A stretch of 64,000 bases of DNA, from the NCBI GenBank assembly GCA_963830385.1, contig CAWHMD010000007.1, positions 62,001 to 126,000 on the forward strand, given 5' to 3'. The stretch is from Bog-532 sp963830385. GTDB taxonomy: Bacteria; Actinomycetota; Actinomycetes; Streptosporangiales; Streptosporangiaceae. Of the stretch, positions 50,009-60,102 are shown piece after piece; position 1 is the first letter of the stretch; each line of letters begins with the position of its first letter. The notes under the pieces are model-generated. The model had not been told where the DNA came from. It saw only the letters and a list, made by a program, of their open reading frames with translations, and did no database searches. Both the position numbers and the translations under genes were made by a program.

Positions 50009-52745
50009 ATGAGCCCGGTAGGGGGAACCATTTTGACCACCACTACCGGTACAGGTACTCCGATGGGCTTCACAAGGCAGGGTCGTGGATCCGAGAGTCC
50101 CGTCCTGATGTCCAAGATCACTGCGCCCAGTCTGCCCGGCTGGGCTATCGCACGCCCGCGGCTTGATTACCTCCTCGGCACGGGAACGAACGGCCCGCTG
50201 ACGGTGATCACCGGGCCGCCCGGGGCCGGCAAGTCGATGGCCATCGGGTTGTGGGCCGCCGTCCGCACTGACCCCGGTACGGTCGCGTGGATCACCCTCG
50301 ACGAATACGACAACCGGCCGCCGGTTTTCTGGGCCTACGTCGTGGCGGCCCTCCGGCAGGCCAGTATCGACCTCCCCGTCACCGTAACGCTGGCGGGCCG
50401 GGAGAAAGTCATCAGCCATGAATTTCTCCTGCGGCTCGCGTCCGCGGTCGCCTCGGCGCCGCAGCCAGTGCTCATGGTCATCGAGGATTTTCACCTGCTG
50501 ACCGACCCCGGCGTCCTGGATGGTCTTTCCTATCTGCTCAGGAACGCTGCGCCCGCCCTGCGCCTGGTCATCTCCTCGCGGACTCAGCTGCCCCTGTCCC
50601 TGCACCGGTACCGGCTCAGCGGAGAGCTGACCGAGATCCGCGCCGCGGATCTCGCCTTCGACTCCGCCGAATCAGCTCTGCTGATGGCGCAGCACGATGT
50701 CGCGTTGTCGGCGGAGGCTCTGGCCAGCCTGGTCAGCCGGACGGAGGGCTGGGCGGCCGGGATACGGCTGGCCGCCATGTCCTTGGACGGGCACCCCGAC
50801 CCCGAGCAATTCGTCAAGGAACTGTGTGCTGAGGACAGCGCGATCACCGGCTACCTGGTCGAGGAGGTGCTCAACCCGCAGCCCGATGCCCTGCGCGGTT
50901 TTCTCCTGCGCACCAGCATCCTCGACCGCGTCCGGGTTGACCTTGCGGGAGAGCTGTGCGATCTCGACCCGTTTGAGATGAACCAGCTGTCCACGCTGGC
51001 CGAGGCGAACGCCTTCGTGCAGCCGCGGGGCGGCGGCTGGTATCAGTACCACCCGCTGCTGGCCGAGATGCTGCTCCTGAAGCTCCGCCACGAATTCCCG
51101 GGAGAGGTAGCCGATCTGCACCGGCGCGCCGCCCGCTGGTACCTGCGCCACGGATATCTCACCGAAGCCGTTCGACACGCCACGGAGGCCAGTGACTGGC
51201 CGCTCGCGGCCCGGATGGTGCTGGAAGACTTTGCCGTCCCCTGCCTTATCGACCCGCAAGACCCTCAGTCGATGGCCATGGCCGCCATCTTCCGCCGCAT
51301 GCCGAAGGACACAGCTGCCGGTCAGTGGGAGCCATTGCTCGTGACCGCGGCCCTGGGGTTGTCCGGCGGTGCGGACGAAACCGGAATTGCAGCGCTCGGC
51401 CGGGCCGAGGACAGTCTGGAGCTGCTTCCGGCGGAGGACGAAGTTCCGGCCCGGCTGGCCGCCGCCCTGATCCGCATGGCTCTGTCCCGCCAGGCCGGCG
51501 ATCTCGACGCTGCTGTCGCCGCGAGCGTCCAGGCGGACAGATTGCTCAGTGGAATCTCCGGAAGCGTGCTGGCCGCACACCCAGAGATCCGCCCTCAGGT
51601 ACTGCTGGCGCGGGGCCTCGTCGAGTTCTGGACGGGCAACGCCGATCAGGCCGCCGCGACCCTCCGGATCGGCATCGCCGCCGCCTCGGCTCCGGCCTGC
51701 TCGCGCGAACGGGCCGATTGCCGCGGGCAGCTGTCCCTCGTCGAAGCGCTGCAAGGACACCTGAGCTCCGCTTTGCTGCTCGCCGGCGAGACGGCGGGTA
51801 CGGCGTCACACCGCGACCCGCCGCTGGAGCCCGCCTCCCCGGCGGCCAGCGCCGCCCGCGCCTGCGTGCACCTGGCCCGAGGTGAGCTACGGCAGGCGCA
51901 TGACCAGCTGGCCGCCGCCAGCGCCGCCCTGCGGGCTCACCCGGACAAGCTGACGTCGGCCGTGGCCAGCCTCATCGCGGCGGCTTCCTGCCTGGCCGAG
52001 GGCCGTGCTGGCGCGGCCCTGAAGCTGATCAGCCGCGCCCGCCAGCAATGGCAGCCGCCGAATTGGCTCGGGCACAAGCTGACCCTCCTCGAGTCGCAGG
52101 CTTGTGCAGCGGCCGGGGACCTGCCGGGCGCCGTTGACGCGGCGGCCCGGGCCGAGTCGCAGGCCGCCTCCGGCGCAGCGGCCGACCTGGCCTGCGCATG
52201 GCTGGCGGCCGGTGATGTTCCCGCCGCCCGGCGTGTTCTGGCCGCCGCGGGCTTCCCGGGAGAGCAGAAGCCAGTGGGCCTTGAAGGCTGGCTGATCGAC
52301 GCCCGCCTCGGCTACAAGAGCGGTGACGGTACCCGCGGCCGCCGGTCCCTGGAACGGGCCCTGCAGGCGGCCGAGGCGGAACAGATCCGGCTGCCCTTCA
52401 TCCGGGAGCGAGGGTGGCTGCGGGCCGCGCTCCGCCATGATCCTGACCTCGCCCGCCGGTACGGCCATCTGCTCGAGGAAGATCTGCGGGGTCTCGTCGC
52501 CGTCCCGGCCAGGCCGGCCCGGCACCGATGAGCCACCGCCGCCGCTGGTGATCGGCCCGCTCAGCGGGCGTGAGATTGAAGTTCTCGAACGCCTGTCCGG
52601 GATGCTCAGCACGGCCGAGATCGCCACCGAAATGTACATCTCGGTGAACACGGTCAAGACTCATCTCAAGAGCATCTACCGGAAGCTGTCCGCGAGTCAC
52701 CGGGGCGAAGCGGTCCGCCGGGCCCGGAAGCTCAACCTCATCTGA
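50009..52745 (+). pseudogene. MalT-type LuxR regulator with a frameshift just before the helix-turn-helix
   Basis: Close relative of the gene at 37598. First frame: P-loop VITGPPGAGKSMAIGLW (about 70), Walker B VLMVIEDFHLL, RTEGWAAGIRLAAM and YQYHPLLAEMLLLKL. It reaches AVPARPARHR and stops at 52529-52531. From about 52500 the +1 frame continues DEPPPPLVIGPLSGREIEVL and ends in a complete LuxR helix-turn-helix (LSTAEIATEMYISVNTVKTH, then YRKLSASHRGEAVRRARKL). Thus the ATPase/TPR body (840 residues) is separated from its DNA-binding domain by a one-base shift in a Pro-rich linker. Possible starts are ATG 50009 and TTG 50033, the latter with GGGGGA before it. A sequence error cannot be excluded. 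Confidence 0.8.
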
Positions 52746-52766
52746 CTCACTGGTGCTCAGCCCACA

Positions 52767-52783
52767 TCACCCGCGATGGGTGG
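52767..52783 (+). promoter_or_regulatory. TCACCC-N5-GGGTGA element before DUF1269 gene
   Basis: TCACCC-GCGAT-GGGTGG, one mismatch, preceded by ACA as in CACATCACCC. It lies 61 bp before the DUF1269 start codon and 22 bp after the end of the LuxR-like gene. Confidence 0.6.
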
Positions 52784-52844
52784 CGTGCGGCCGCCCGCGG
52801 CTTGATGAAGTAAGGAGGCCGGACCGACCAAAGGAGAGAGCGCC

Positions 52845-53339
52845 ATGTCTGACCTGATCGCGATTGGATACCCCGACGAGGCCACTGCCGAAGCCGCCGC
52901 CGATGAAGCACGGCGCCTGGCCCACGACCTCATCATCGAGCCCGACGCAATCGCCGTGATCGTGCGGGACGACGACGGAAAGTACCACGTTCACACTCAG
53001 CACCATCTGGTCGGTGCCGGAGCGACCTGGGGCATGTTCTGGGGAATGCTGTTCGGGTTCCTGTTCTTCGTGCCCGTCGTCGGGATCGCGGTCGGGGCCG
53101 GCCTCGGCGCCCTCATGGGCAAGGTGAGCAAGTCCGGCATTGACGCCCAGTTCCAGGACCAGGTCCGCGGCATGCTGAAGCCCGGCACCTCCGCGCTGTT
53201 CCTTATGGTGGAGAAGGTCACCCCGGACAAAGCGGTCGCGGCGATGAGCAAGTTCGGCGGCACCGTGCTGAAGACCTCCCTGTCCAAGGAAGGCGAAAAG
53301 GAGCTTCAGGACGCACTGCACGGCGGGAACGCCGCGTAA
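52845..53339 (+). CDS. DUF1269 family membrane-associated protein
   Basis: Protein of 164 residues: a ferredoxin-like N-terminal part (LIAIGYPDEATAEAAADEARRLAHDLII), a hydrophobic Gly-rich hairpin (GMFWGMLFGFLFFVPVVGIAVGAGLGALMG, here split as two short segments) and a C-terminal part ending in an amphipathic helix. The pattern is that of DUF1269/Slp-like general-stress proteins, thought to sit at or in the membrane. AGGAG precedes the ATG at 52845. The shared palindrome lies 61 bp upstream, and the K+ channel gene follows after 52 bp on the same strand. Confidence 0.85.
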   Translation: MSDLIAIGYPDEATAEAAADEARRLAHDLIIEPDAIAVIVRDDDGKYHVHTQHHLVGAGATWGMFWGMLFGFLFFVPVVGIAVGAGLGALMGKVSKSGIDAQFQDQVRGMLKPGTSALFLMVEKVTPDKAVAAMSKFGGTVLKTSLSKEGEKELQDALHGGNAA

Positions 53340-53391
53340 GCGCTTCGCCAGCGCGGCCACCGGTCAGCCCGGTCACCTGAGACGGAGGGTC

Positions 53392-54084
53392 ATGGCACAG
53401 ACATCCGCCGACCACCCGGAGGCCGCGGGCGGCAGAGGCCGTACCGGCGGGCGGGAACCCGGCGGCCGGTACGGCCTTCTCCTGCTGGTGCTGATCTTGA
53501 CGTATCTGCTGTCGGCCTTCACCAATGGCCGCACCATCATCGATCTCCAGTTCGTGCTGTTCCTGATCCTCCTGCTCCTGGCCCTCCGAAACTCGCGGGT
53601 ACGTGGCCGGACGGCCTGGCTGGCCGCGGCCGCTGCGCTGGCTGGCTCGGCGGCGGCCCTCGGAGCAGCCCTGACCGGTACTCAGGTGGGTGACGGCGTC
53701 GCCGCGATCTGGAAGGGGCTGATTCTGCTGCTGGCCGCGATCCTCATCGTCGGCCGCGTACTGGCCCGGCCCACGGTCACCGTGCAGAGTATTTACGGTG
53801 CCCTGAGCGCTTATGTGATCGTCGGCCTGATGTTCGCCGCCTTCTTCGCCGCGATCAGGTACCTCGACGGCGGAAGCTTCTTCGCCAACGGCCAGCCGGC
53901 GAACACTCAGACCTTCCAGTACTTCAGCTTCACCACCCTGACTACTCTGGGTTATGGGGACTTCACCGCGGCGGTGAACGGCGGCCGCGCCGTCGCCGCT
54001 CTGGAGGCGCTGACCGGGCAGGTGTTCCTGGTCACCCTGGTGGCGCGCCTGGTCTCCGCCTACCGGGAGCCGTCCGCCGGGTAA
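53392..54084 (+). CDS. Potassium-type ion channel
   Basis: Membrane protein of 230 residues with about six helices. The last two enclose a pore loop TTLTTLGYGDFTAA, the GYGD selectivity filter of K+ channels. No cytosolic RCK or cyclic-nucleotide domain follows. The first 25 residues are a hydrophilic Gly/Arg-rich tail. GGAGG lies 3 nt before the ATG. It likely sets membrane potential or K+ balance during stress; coexpression with the DUF1269 gene is plausible (52-bp gap). Confidence 0.85.
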   Translation: MAQTSADHPEAAGGRGRTGGREPGGRYGLLLLVLILTYLLSAFTNGRTIIDLQFVLFLILLLLALRNSRVRGRTAWLAAAAALAGSAAALGAALTGTQVGDGVAAIWKGLILLLAAILIVGRVLARPTVTVQSIYGALSAYVIVGLMFAAFFAAIRYLDGGSFFANGQPANTQTFQYFSFTTLTTLGYGDFTAAVNGGRAVAALEALTGQVFLVTLVARLVSAYREPSAG

Positions 54085-54097
54085 GCGCGGGTGACCG

Positions 54098-54739
54098 TCA
54101 GGCCAGAGAGTAGAGGCTCTTGCCGACCAGCCAGAGGCCGAGTAGCAGGCACAGCACGACGATGACCTGATCGCGACGGGTGTCCAGCCAGGTCCGCAAC
54201 TGCCGCAGCCGCACGCTGGCAGTCGTGGGCGCGAACGTCGCGTACAGCTCGAGGTACAGCAAGCTGGCCGTGGCCAGCAGGACGAACAGGACCAGGGTCA
54301 GGTAGCCGGCCGGCGTGGACAGCTTGGCCTGGGCGATGGTGGCGGCCCCGGCCGCCACCAACACCCAGGGCTGAAGGAAGGCGGCGAGCCCAGCCGCGGC
54401 CCACAGCGACAGCCCATCCAGTCGCGCGAGCCAGGCCGGCGGCTGGCGGGGAGTGCCCAGCTGGCGCCACCGGCGTACGCCGTACAGGACCAGCGCTATG
54501 CCCAGGACCAGCTTGACGACCAGCACCGCCGTCGACGGCGCGGTAGCCGGCGCCGGTGGCTTTCCCCCAGTCGACAGCACCACCGCCGCGATCACGACGA
54601 TCAGGCAGGCCAGCCAGCCGAGGACGAACGCCAGACCCTTCCAGATGCCCTTCTCGGCGCTCAGCAGCAGGATGAACGTGGTGAGCGGGAAGGGCTCGAG
54701 AGTGATCCCGAGGCCGATGAGCAGAAGGTCAACGACCAC
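54098..54739 (-). CDS. GAP/Sap-family polytopic membrane protein
   Basis: Membrane protein of 213 residues with six helices, starting LLLIGLGITLEPFPLTTFILLLS and containing GLAFVLGWLACLIVV. These match the GAP family, also named Sap for the mycobacterial sulfolipid-1-addressing protein, which helps export glycolipids. The GTG at 54739 has GAGGAG 8 nt upstream. It lies 21 bp after the DUF2252 gene and belongs to the arylsulfatase-DUF2252-GAP unit. Its substrate here is unknown; the presence of sqdB elsewhere in the window makes a sulfolipid link tempting but unproven. Confidence 0.75.
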   Translation of the reverse strand: MVVDLLLIGLGITLEPFPLTTFILLLSAEKGIWKGLAFVLGWLACLIVVIAAVVLSTGGKPPAPATAPSTAVLVVKLVLGIALVLYGVRRWRQLGTPRQPPAWLARLDGLSLWAAAGLAAFLQPWVLVAAGAATIAQAKLSTPAGYLTLVLFVLLATASLLYLELYATFAPTTASVRLRQLRTWLDTRRDQVIVVLCLLLGLWLVGKSLYSLA

Positions 54740-54760
54740 CTTCTCGGCTCCTCAACGAGA

Positions 54761-56218
54761 TCACAACCCGTGTTCAGCGGTGATCCGCCCCGAGGCCACC
54801 GCGTCGACAAGAGCCTGGTGGTCGCGCTCGTTCTGGTCGGCGTAGGCGCCGGCGAACTGCGTAATGGCCTCATCGAAGGCAGCCGATCCGCCCAGATAAG
54901 CGGCGATGGCGATGCGGTCTCCCGACCGGGCGTGGGCCCGCGCCAGGGTCCACCCGCACAACTGGCCGTACAGGCGCATGCCGCGCGGCACCATGGCGTC
55001 GGGGTCGAGAGAGAATTTCCAGTCCCGCAGCTGGCGCACGTAGAAGTCGCGCTGCTGGGCGTCGAGTCCGTCGGTCCGCTGCCAGCCCAGGAAGATGTCA
55101 CTGGTGGCCTGCATCAGCCGCTGGCCCACGACCACCCGCTGGCCCTGGTTGGCGAACCTGCTGGCCCCCACGAACCGGCTGAGGACGGACTCGTTTGCCT
55201 CCTTGACCTGGAGGAAGAGTGGATCCGCGTGGTCGCGGCCGAGCATCAGCACGATCCAGCACCGGGTCCCGACGCTGCCGACGCCCACCACCTTACGGGC
55301 CAGGTCAGCGAACACGTACTGGTCGAGCAGGTACCGCCGGTTGGTCTCCAGCGTGCGCCGGTACTTGCCGATGATCTCGTTCAGCCGCGATTCGAGCGCG
55401 GTGCGTTCCATCCGGTTCGGCAGCAACTCCTCGATGGGCACCAGGAGCGGCGGGTCCGAGATGATCCGCGGTTGCCCGTCCACCAGAACGGTCAGCTTGC
55501 CCAGCTCTTCCATGCTGTCCCGGGTCCGCGCCTTGCTCAGGCCCTTGCCCACGGCCTTGCGCTGCCGGTCTTTCAGCTGGGATCGGAGCTGATCGGTGAG
55601 GTTGTCCGCGTCCGCGCGCATGTACCAGACCTCGAGGTTCGTCATCCCGGCGAAGGTACGCATCGCCTGCCGGTAGCTCGCCACGCTGTCCGTGACGATC
55701 TTGCGGCGTTCCTTGCCGGTGAACCCGTTCGAGCGCGCCGCAACCTCCAGGCTGGCGGCTAGCCGCTTGACGTCCCACTCCCAGGGACCTGGCAACGTCT
55801 CGTCGAAGTCGTTGACGTCGAAGACGAGCCTGCGCTCGGCCGACCCGAACAGGCCGAAGTTCGACAGGTGCGCGTCACCGCAGGCCTGTACGGCCAGCCC
55901 GGATACCGGGGTGGTAGCCAGGTCGCTGGCCATCGGCAGGGCCGCGCCGCGGTAGTAGGTGAACGGGGAGACCATCATCCGGCCCCAGCGGACGGGCATC
56001 AGCTCCGGCACCCGCGTCGCCGCCTGTTCCGCCAGCAGGGCGATCGGGTCCGGCCGGCCGGAGCCGGGATCGAAGATCGCGTGGGCTTCCCTCGGCACCA
56101 TCGCTCGCGCCTCCGCGCCCCGGGCCCTGCGTTCAGCGGGGGTCAGGTGCCCGAGTGCGGTATCGAGCTGGTACCGCATCGGCGTGCGTGGGGGAGCCTC
56201 GGCCTTCAGCGCACTCAT
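54761..56218 (-). CDS. DUF2252 family protein, kinase-like fold
   Basis: Protein of 485 residues matching DUF2252: RMMVSPFTYYRGAALPMASDL, CGDAHLSNFGLFG and LVFDVNDFDETLPGPWEWD near residues 75-150. The HxxN and DFD-like elements resemble the catalytic and metal-binding motifs of aminoglycoside/protein-kinase-like enzymes, so small-molecule phosphorylation is possible, but no substrate is known for the family. The start lies 8 bp after the arylsulfatase stop, which implies cotranscription. No membrane segment. Confidence 0.88.
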   Translation of the reverse strand: MSALKAEAPPRTPMRYQLDTALGHLTPAERRARGAEARAMVPREAHAIFDPGSGRPDPIALLAEQAATRVPELMPVRWGRMMVSPFTYYRGAALPMASDLATTPVSGLAVQACGDAHLSNFGLFGSAERRLVFDVNDFDETLPGPWEWDVKRLAASLEVAARSNGFTGKERRKIVTDSVASYRQAMRTFAGMTNLEVWYMRADADNLTDQLRSQLKDRQRKAVGKGLSKARTRDSMEELGKLTVLVDGQPRIISDPPLLVPIEELLPNRMERTALESRLNEIIGKYRRTLETNRRYLLDQYVFADLARKVVGVGSVGTRCWIVLMLGRDHADPLFLQVKEANESVLSRFVGASRFANQGQRVVVGQRLMQATSDIFLGWQRTDGLDAQQRDFYVRQLRDWKFSLDPDAMVPRGMRLYGQLCGWTLARAHARSGDRIAIAAYLGGSAAFDEAITQFAGAYADQNERDHQALVDAVASGRITAEHGL

Positions 56219-56226
56219 GTCTACCT

Positions 56227-58596
56227 CTATTCCCGCGCGAGCATGGCCTGGGCCTCGCGTTCGAGGTCGATGTATGGGTCGCCGCTGACATCGACGGCGA
56301 CGCGCTTGATCGTGCCGCCGGTGAAGGCGTACGGGTGCTCGCCGGGATAGTCACCGGTCACCGGCTCGCCGCTGTCCCGGCCGACGCACAGGCCCTCGCC
56401 GGCCAGGCTGAACAGCCCGGGCTGCGTCTTGATCCGCCCTTCGCCGACCTTCTTGTCCCCGTAGTACAGGGACAGGATGCCGGTGGAGACGCCGGGGGGA
56501 TCCTCACCGTCCTTGTCGAACGAGGCCGACAGGATCAGATCCGTTCCGGCCGTGACCTCCTGGGTGGCGTCGATCTTCTGCTCCATGACGCCGACGAAGT
56601 TGTTGACGTAGTGCAGCCGGTTGTCCTTGATGTAGAGGGCGTGGCCGCCAAACCGTGCTCCGTGCGCGAACAGGACGCCCTGAACGCCCGAGTCGGGGAT
56701 GTCGACCAGTGCCCCGATGGTGAACGACCGGTTGCGCAGGTTCACCGCCTGCTGCTCGGGCACCTCCGCGGTGTTCGGGAAGTAGACGTACCGGTCGCGC
56801 ACGGCGGCCAGCTGCGGGCGCGGGGTGACGACGATTTCCAGCGCGGACCGGTCATCGAGCGGGAACGCCCCGTTCGCCCCCGCTTCGGCGAACCACAAGT
56901 TGACCATCTCGCGGAGCTTGTCGGGGTGATCGGCGGCCAGGTCGTGCAGCTCGGCGCGGTCGGTGTCGACGTGGTACAGCTCCCAGGTGTCGTCGTTGAA
57001 GTGGCTCCAGCCGCTGAGCGTGGGGTGGGTGGTGACGGCCTTCCAGCCGTCGTGCCAGATCCCGCGCGAGCCGAGCATCGAGTAGAACTGGGTCGTGCGC
57101 GCCGAGGGCGCCGATTCCATCTCGACGCTGTAGCGCATGCTCACCCCGTCGAAGGGGCTCTGCACGTGGCCCTTGATCGTCGCCGGACTCTGCACCCCGA
57201 GTGTTTCCAGGATGGTCGGCACGATGTCGATGGCGTGGTGGTACTGGTGGCGGATCTCGCCCCGGCCGGCCGTGTCGCTGGCCGAGGCTGAGGGCCAGGA
57301 GATGATGCACGGGTCGGCGGTGCCGCCGTTGAACTCGTACCGCTTCCACATCTTGAACGGCGTGTTGAACGCCATGGCCCAGCCGTTCGGGTAGTGGTTG
57401 TAAGTCTTCGGGCCGCCGAGCTCGTCCAGCATGGCCAGGTTCGACGCCATGTCGTCGGGGATGCCGTTGAAGAACTTGTTCTCGTTCACCGACCCGTTCG
57501 GGCCGCCCTCGCCGCTGGCGCCGTTGTCCGACACGACAATGATCATCGTGTTCTCGCGCTGCCCGCTTTCCTCCAGGTAGTCCAGGAGCCGGCCGATGTG
57601 GTGGTCGGCGTGGGCCAGGAACCCGGCGTACACCTCGGCCATCCGGCAGAACAGCCGCTTCTCGTCGGCGGTCAGCGAGTCCCACGGCCGGGTGACGTCC
57701 AGCGGCGGGAACGGCTGGCCGTCCGGGCCCTGCCGGGTCTCCGAGGTGCCGATCGGGTTGATCGGCGGCAGCTCGGTGCCGTCCGGGACGATGCCAATTT
57801 CCTTCTGCCGGGCCAGAGTCTGTTCCCGCATCGCCTCGTAACCCATGTCGAAGCGGCCCTTGAACTTATCGGCCCACTCCTTCGACACGTGGTGCGGCGC
57901 GTGCGCGGCGCCCGGCGCGTAGTAGAGGAAGAACGGCTTGTCCGGTGCGAGCACCTTGGCGTCGGTGATGAACTCGATCGCCTTGTCGGTCAGATCCTCG
58001 GTCAGGTGGTAGCCCTCTTCCGGGGATTTAGGCGGGTCCACCGGATGGTTGTCGTAGACCAGGTCCGGATACCACTGGTTGGTCTCCGCGCCCAGGAACC
58101 CGTACCAGCGCTCGAAGCCGCGGCCGGACGGCCAGTTCCGCCGGGTCGACGCGACGTTCATCTCCACCGTCGGGCACAGGTGCCACTTGCCCACCATGTA
58201 GGTGTTCCAGCCCAGCTCGCCCAGGATTTCCGGCAGCATGCCGTTCTCTGGCGGGATCGTCCCGCTCGCATTCGGGAACCCGACGGCAGCTTCGGTGATG
58301 CAGGCCATTGAGTTACGCGTGTGGTTACGGCCGGTCAAAAGGCAGGACCGGGTCGGCGAGCACAGCGCCGTAGTGTGCCACTGTGTGTAGCGGACCCCGT
58401 CCGCGGCGATCCGGTCGATGTTCGGGGTATCGATCGGGCCGCCGTAGCTGTTCATGGCCGAGAAGCCCACGTCATCAAGCACGATGTACACCACGTTCGG
58501 CGCCCCGTCCGGGGCTTTCGGTGGCTCGAACGGCGCCCAGTCCGGAACCGAATCGCGGATATCGATGTTGATCCTGCCCTTGAACGGCTCGCTCAT
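56227..58596 (-). CDS. Arylsulfatase, intact
   Basis: Type I sulfatase of 789 residues that hydrolyses sulfate esters. The metal-site start NVVYIVLDDVGFSAMNSYGG is near residue 34. ALCSPTRSCLLTGRN (Cys79 in CSPTR) is the site converted to formylglycine by a generating enzyme not in this window. VGKWHL, HAPHH and VVSDNGAS supply further active-site residues. A C-terminal concanavalin-like region (from about 660) may bind the substrate. No signal peptide is seen, so it appears cytosolic. GAGGAG lies 8 nt before the ATG. A perfect copy of the shared palindrome is 75 bp upstream, and the DUF2252 and GAP genes follow closely. It could release sulfate for assimilation. Confidence 0.93.
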   Translation of the reverse strand: MSEPFKGRINIDIRDSVPDWAPFEPPKAPDGAPNVVYIVLDDVGFSAMNSYGGPIDTPNIDRIAADGVRYTQWHTTALCSPTRSCLLTGRNHTRNSMACITEAAVGFPNASGTIPPENGMLPEILGELGWNTYMVGKWHLCPTVEMNVASTRRNWPSGRGFERWYGFLGAETNQWYPDLVYDNHPVDPPKSPEEGYHLTEDLTDKAIEFITDAKVLAPDKPFFLYYAPGAAHAPHHVSKEWADKFKGRFDMGYEAMREQTLARQKEIGIVPDGTELPPINPIGTSETRQGPDGQPFPPLDVTRPWDSLTADEKRLFCRMAEVYAGFLAHADHHIGRLLDYLEESGQRENTMIIVVSDNGASGEGGPNGSVNENKFFNGIPDDMASNLAMLDELGGPKTYNHYPNGWAMAFNTPFKMWKRYEFNGGTADPCIISWPSASASDTAGRGEIRHQYHHAIDIVPTILETLGVQSPATIKGHVQSPFDGVSMRYSVEMESAPSARTTQFYSMLGSRGIWHDGWKAVTTHPTLSGWSHFNDDTWELYHVDTDRAELHDLAADHPDKLREMVNLWFAEAGANGAFPLDDRSALEIVVTPRPQLAAVRDRYVYFPNTAEVPEQQAVNLRNRSFTIGALVDIPDSGVQGVLFAHGARFGGHALYIKDNRLHYVNNFVGVMEQKIDATQEVTAGTDLILSASFDKDGEDPPGVSTGILSLYYGDKKVGEGRIKTQPGLFSLAGEGLCVGRDSGEPVTGDYPGEHPYAFTGGTIKRVAVDVSGDPYIDLEREAQAMLARE

Positions 58597-58671
58597 CTAA
58601 CGGCTCCTCGCGCCCGGGGGGCACATTTGGGATCCACCCGATCAGGCTGGCAGCGCACCCCGCCGCAGGCA

Positions 58672-58688
58672 TCACCCCGGCCGGGTGA
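58672..58688 (-). promoter_or_regulatory. TCACCC-N5-GGGTGA element before arylsulfatase
   Basis: TCACCC-CGGCC-GGGTGA, a perfect dyad, flanked on the far side by GGCA so that the half read towards the gene is GGGTGATGC. It overlaps the last codons of the NDH-like gene and ends 75 bp before the arylsulfatase start. Confidence 0.65.
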
Positions 58689-60102
58689 CCTCCGGGATCG
58701 CGGCGGCGGCTCCGCCCGGCGCCGGGTCTGGCGCTATGGCGGGCGGCTCACCGCCAACGGGACCCAGGGGCTGGGTGTAGACGTCGTGCATCGTCGCGAC
58801 CTGCTGGGTGGTGAACGTCCGCTCGCGCCGGACGTCGCGGGTGAAGGCCAGCCACCAGGTGAGGATGGCGCCGAGTCGGTTGCGGTAGCCGGTCAGGAAC
58901 ATGATGTGGATGAACAGCCAGATCCACCAGCCCACGAAGCCGCCGACCTTCAGCGGGCCGGCCGAGACGACGGCCTTGCCGCGGGAGATGTAGGCCGCCG
59001 ACCCGAGGTCGTGGTAGCGGAACGGCTTCTCTTCCAGGTTTCCCGAGGCCCGGCGCCGGATCCGGTGCCCGGCGTAGAGCCCGGTCTGCATGGCCACCTC
59101 GGCCACCCCGGGCAGCTTGTCCAGGCTCATCATGTCGCCGAGGACGGAGATCTCCGGATGGTCGGCGATGGTGCAGTTCTTCTCGACCACGATGCGCCCG
59201 GCCCGGTCCTGCTCGGCGCCGGTGGCGGTGGCGAGGGCCTTGGCCATGGGCGGGGCCTCGACCCCGGCGGTCCACAGTACGGTGGCGGCGTCGTAGCGCG
59301 TCTCCTGACCGTCGTGGTCGCGGACGAGCACATATCCCTCGTCGACGTGGGTGACGATCGAGCCCATGTGCCGCTCGACCCCGAGCTTGTCGAGCGTGTC
59401 GGCGGCCTTCTGCGACAGTTTCGGGCCGAACATGGCCAGCGGGGCGCTGCCGCCGTCGAACAGCAGGACCCGGGCATCCTCTGGCCGGATGTTCCGGAAC
59501 TCGGCCCGCAGGGTCTTGGTCGCGACCTCCCGGATCTGCCCCGCCAGTTCCACGCCGGTCGGGCCGGCCCCGACCAGAACGAAGGTCAGGTAGGAACGGC
59601 GTTCTTCCGGATCGGTGGCGGTGTTCGCCATCTCGAACGCGCCGTACACCCGGCGCCGGATCGCGAGCGCATCGGAGATCGTCTTCATGCCCGGTGCCCA
59701 GCGGGCGAACTCGGGATGTCCGAAGTACGACTGCCGGACTCCGCCGGCCACGATGAGATCGTCGTAGCCGAACTCCATGACCTCGCCGCCGACTCGCCGG
59801 GCCAGGACGCGCCGGCCTTCGACGTCAAAGTCGAACACCTCGCCCAGGACGACGTCGACGTTCTTGTGTTTCTTCAGCAGATCGCGCAGTGGTGCGGCGA
59901 TCTTCCCCTCGGACAGGATGCCGGTCGAGCACTGGTAGAGCAGCGGCGCGAACAGGTGATGGCCGGCCCGGTCGATCAGCGTCACCGAGGCGCTGCCGCG
60001 GAGCGCACGGACCGCGAACAGGCCCGCGAAGCCACCACCCACGATCACCACGCGACGCTGCCCGTTTTCCTCAGTCATGGCATGCTCCCGTTCCTCGCTC
60101 AT
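58672..60102 (-). CDS. NDH-2-like NAD(P)/FAD oxidoreductase
   Basis: Flavoprotein of 476 residues resembling type II NADH dehydrogenases. The FAD loop VVIVGGGFAGLFAVRAL is at about 18, the NADH loop FVLVGAGPTGVELAGQI near 170, and the second FAD motif ISVLGDMMSL near 320. The C-terminal segment GWWIWLFIHIMFLTGYRNRL is hydrophobic and should anchor it to the membrane, where such enzymes pass electrons to menaquinone without pumping protons. The ATG at 60102 overlaps the stop of the G6PD-like gene (ATGA); a second ATG at 60078 has GGGAG upstream. Coupling to that dehydrogenase suggests that the two share reduced cofactor. Confidence 0.88.
   Translation of the reverse strand: MSEEREHAMTEENGQRRVVIVGGGFAGLFAVRALRGSASVTLIDRAGHHLFAPLLYQCSTGILSEGKIAAPLRDLLKKHKNVDVVLGEVFDFDVEGRRVLARRVGGEVMEFGYDDLIVAGGVRQSYFGHPEFARWAPGMKTISDALAIRRRVYGAFEMANTATDPEERRSYLTFVLVGAGPTGVELAGQIREVATKTLRAEFRNIRPEDARVLLFDGGSAPLAMFGPKLSQKAADTLDKLGVERHMGSIVTHVDEGYVLVRDHDGQETRYDAATVLWTAGVEAPPMAKALATATGAEQDRAGRIVVEKNCTIADHPEISVLGDMMSLDKLPGVAEVAMQTGLYAGHRIRRRASGNLEEKPFRYHDLGSAAYISRGKAVVSAGPLKVGGFVGWWIWLFIHIMFLTGYRNRLGAILTWWLAFTRDVRRERTFTTQQVATMHDVYTQPLGPVGGEPPAIAPDPAPGGAAAAIPEVTRPG

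Noticed and set aside
52490..52560. Programmed ribosomal frameshift in the LuxR-like gene
   Set aside because: No slippery heptamer followed by a clear stem was recognised; a mutation or sequence error is simpler. It is kept only as an option in the finding.
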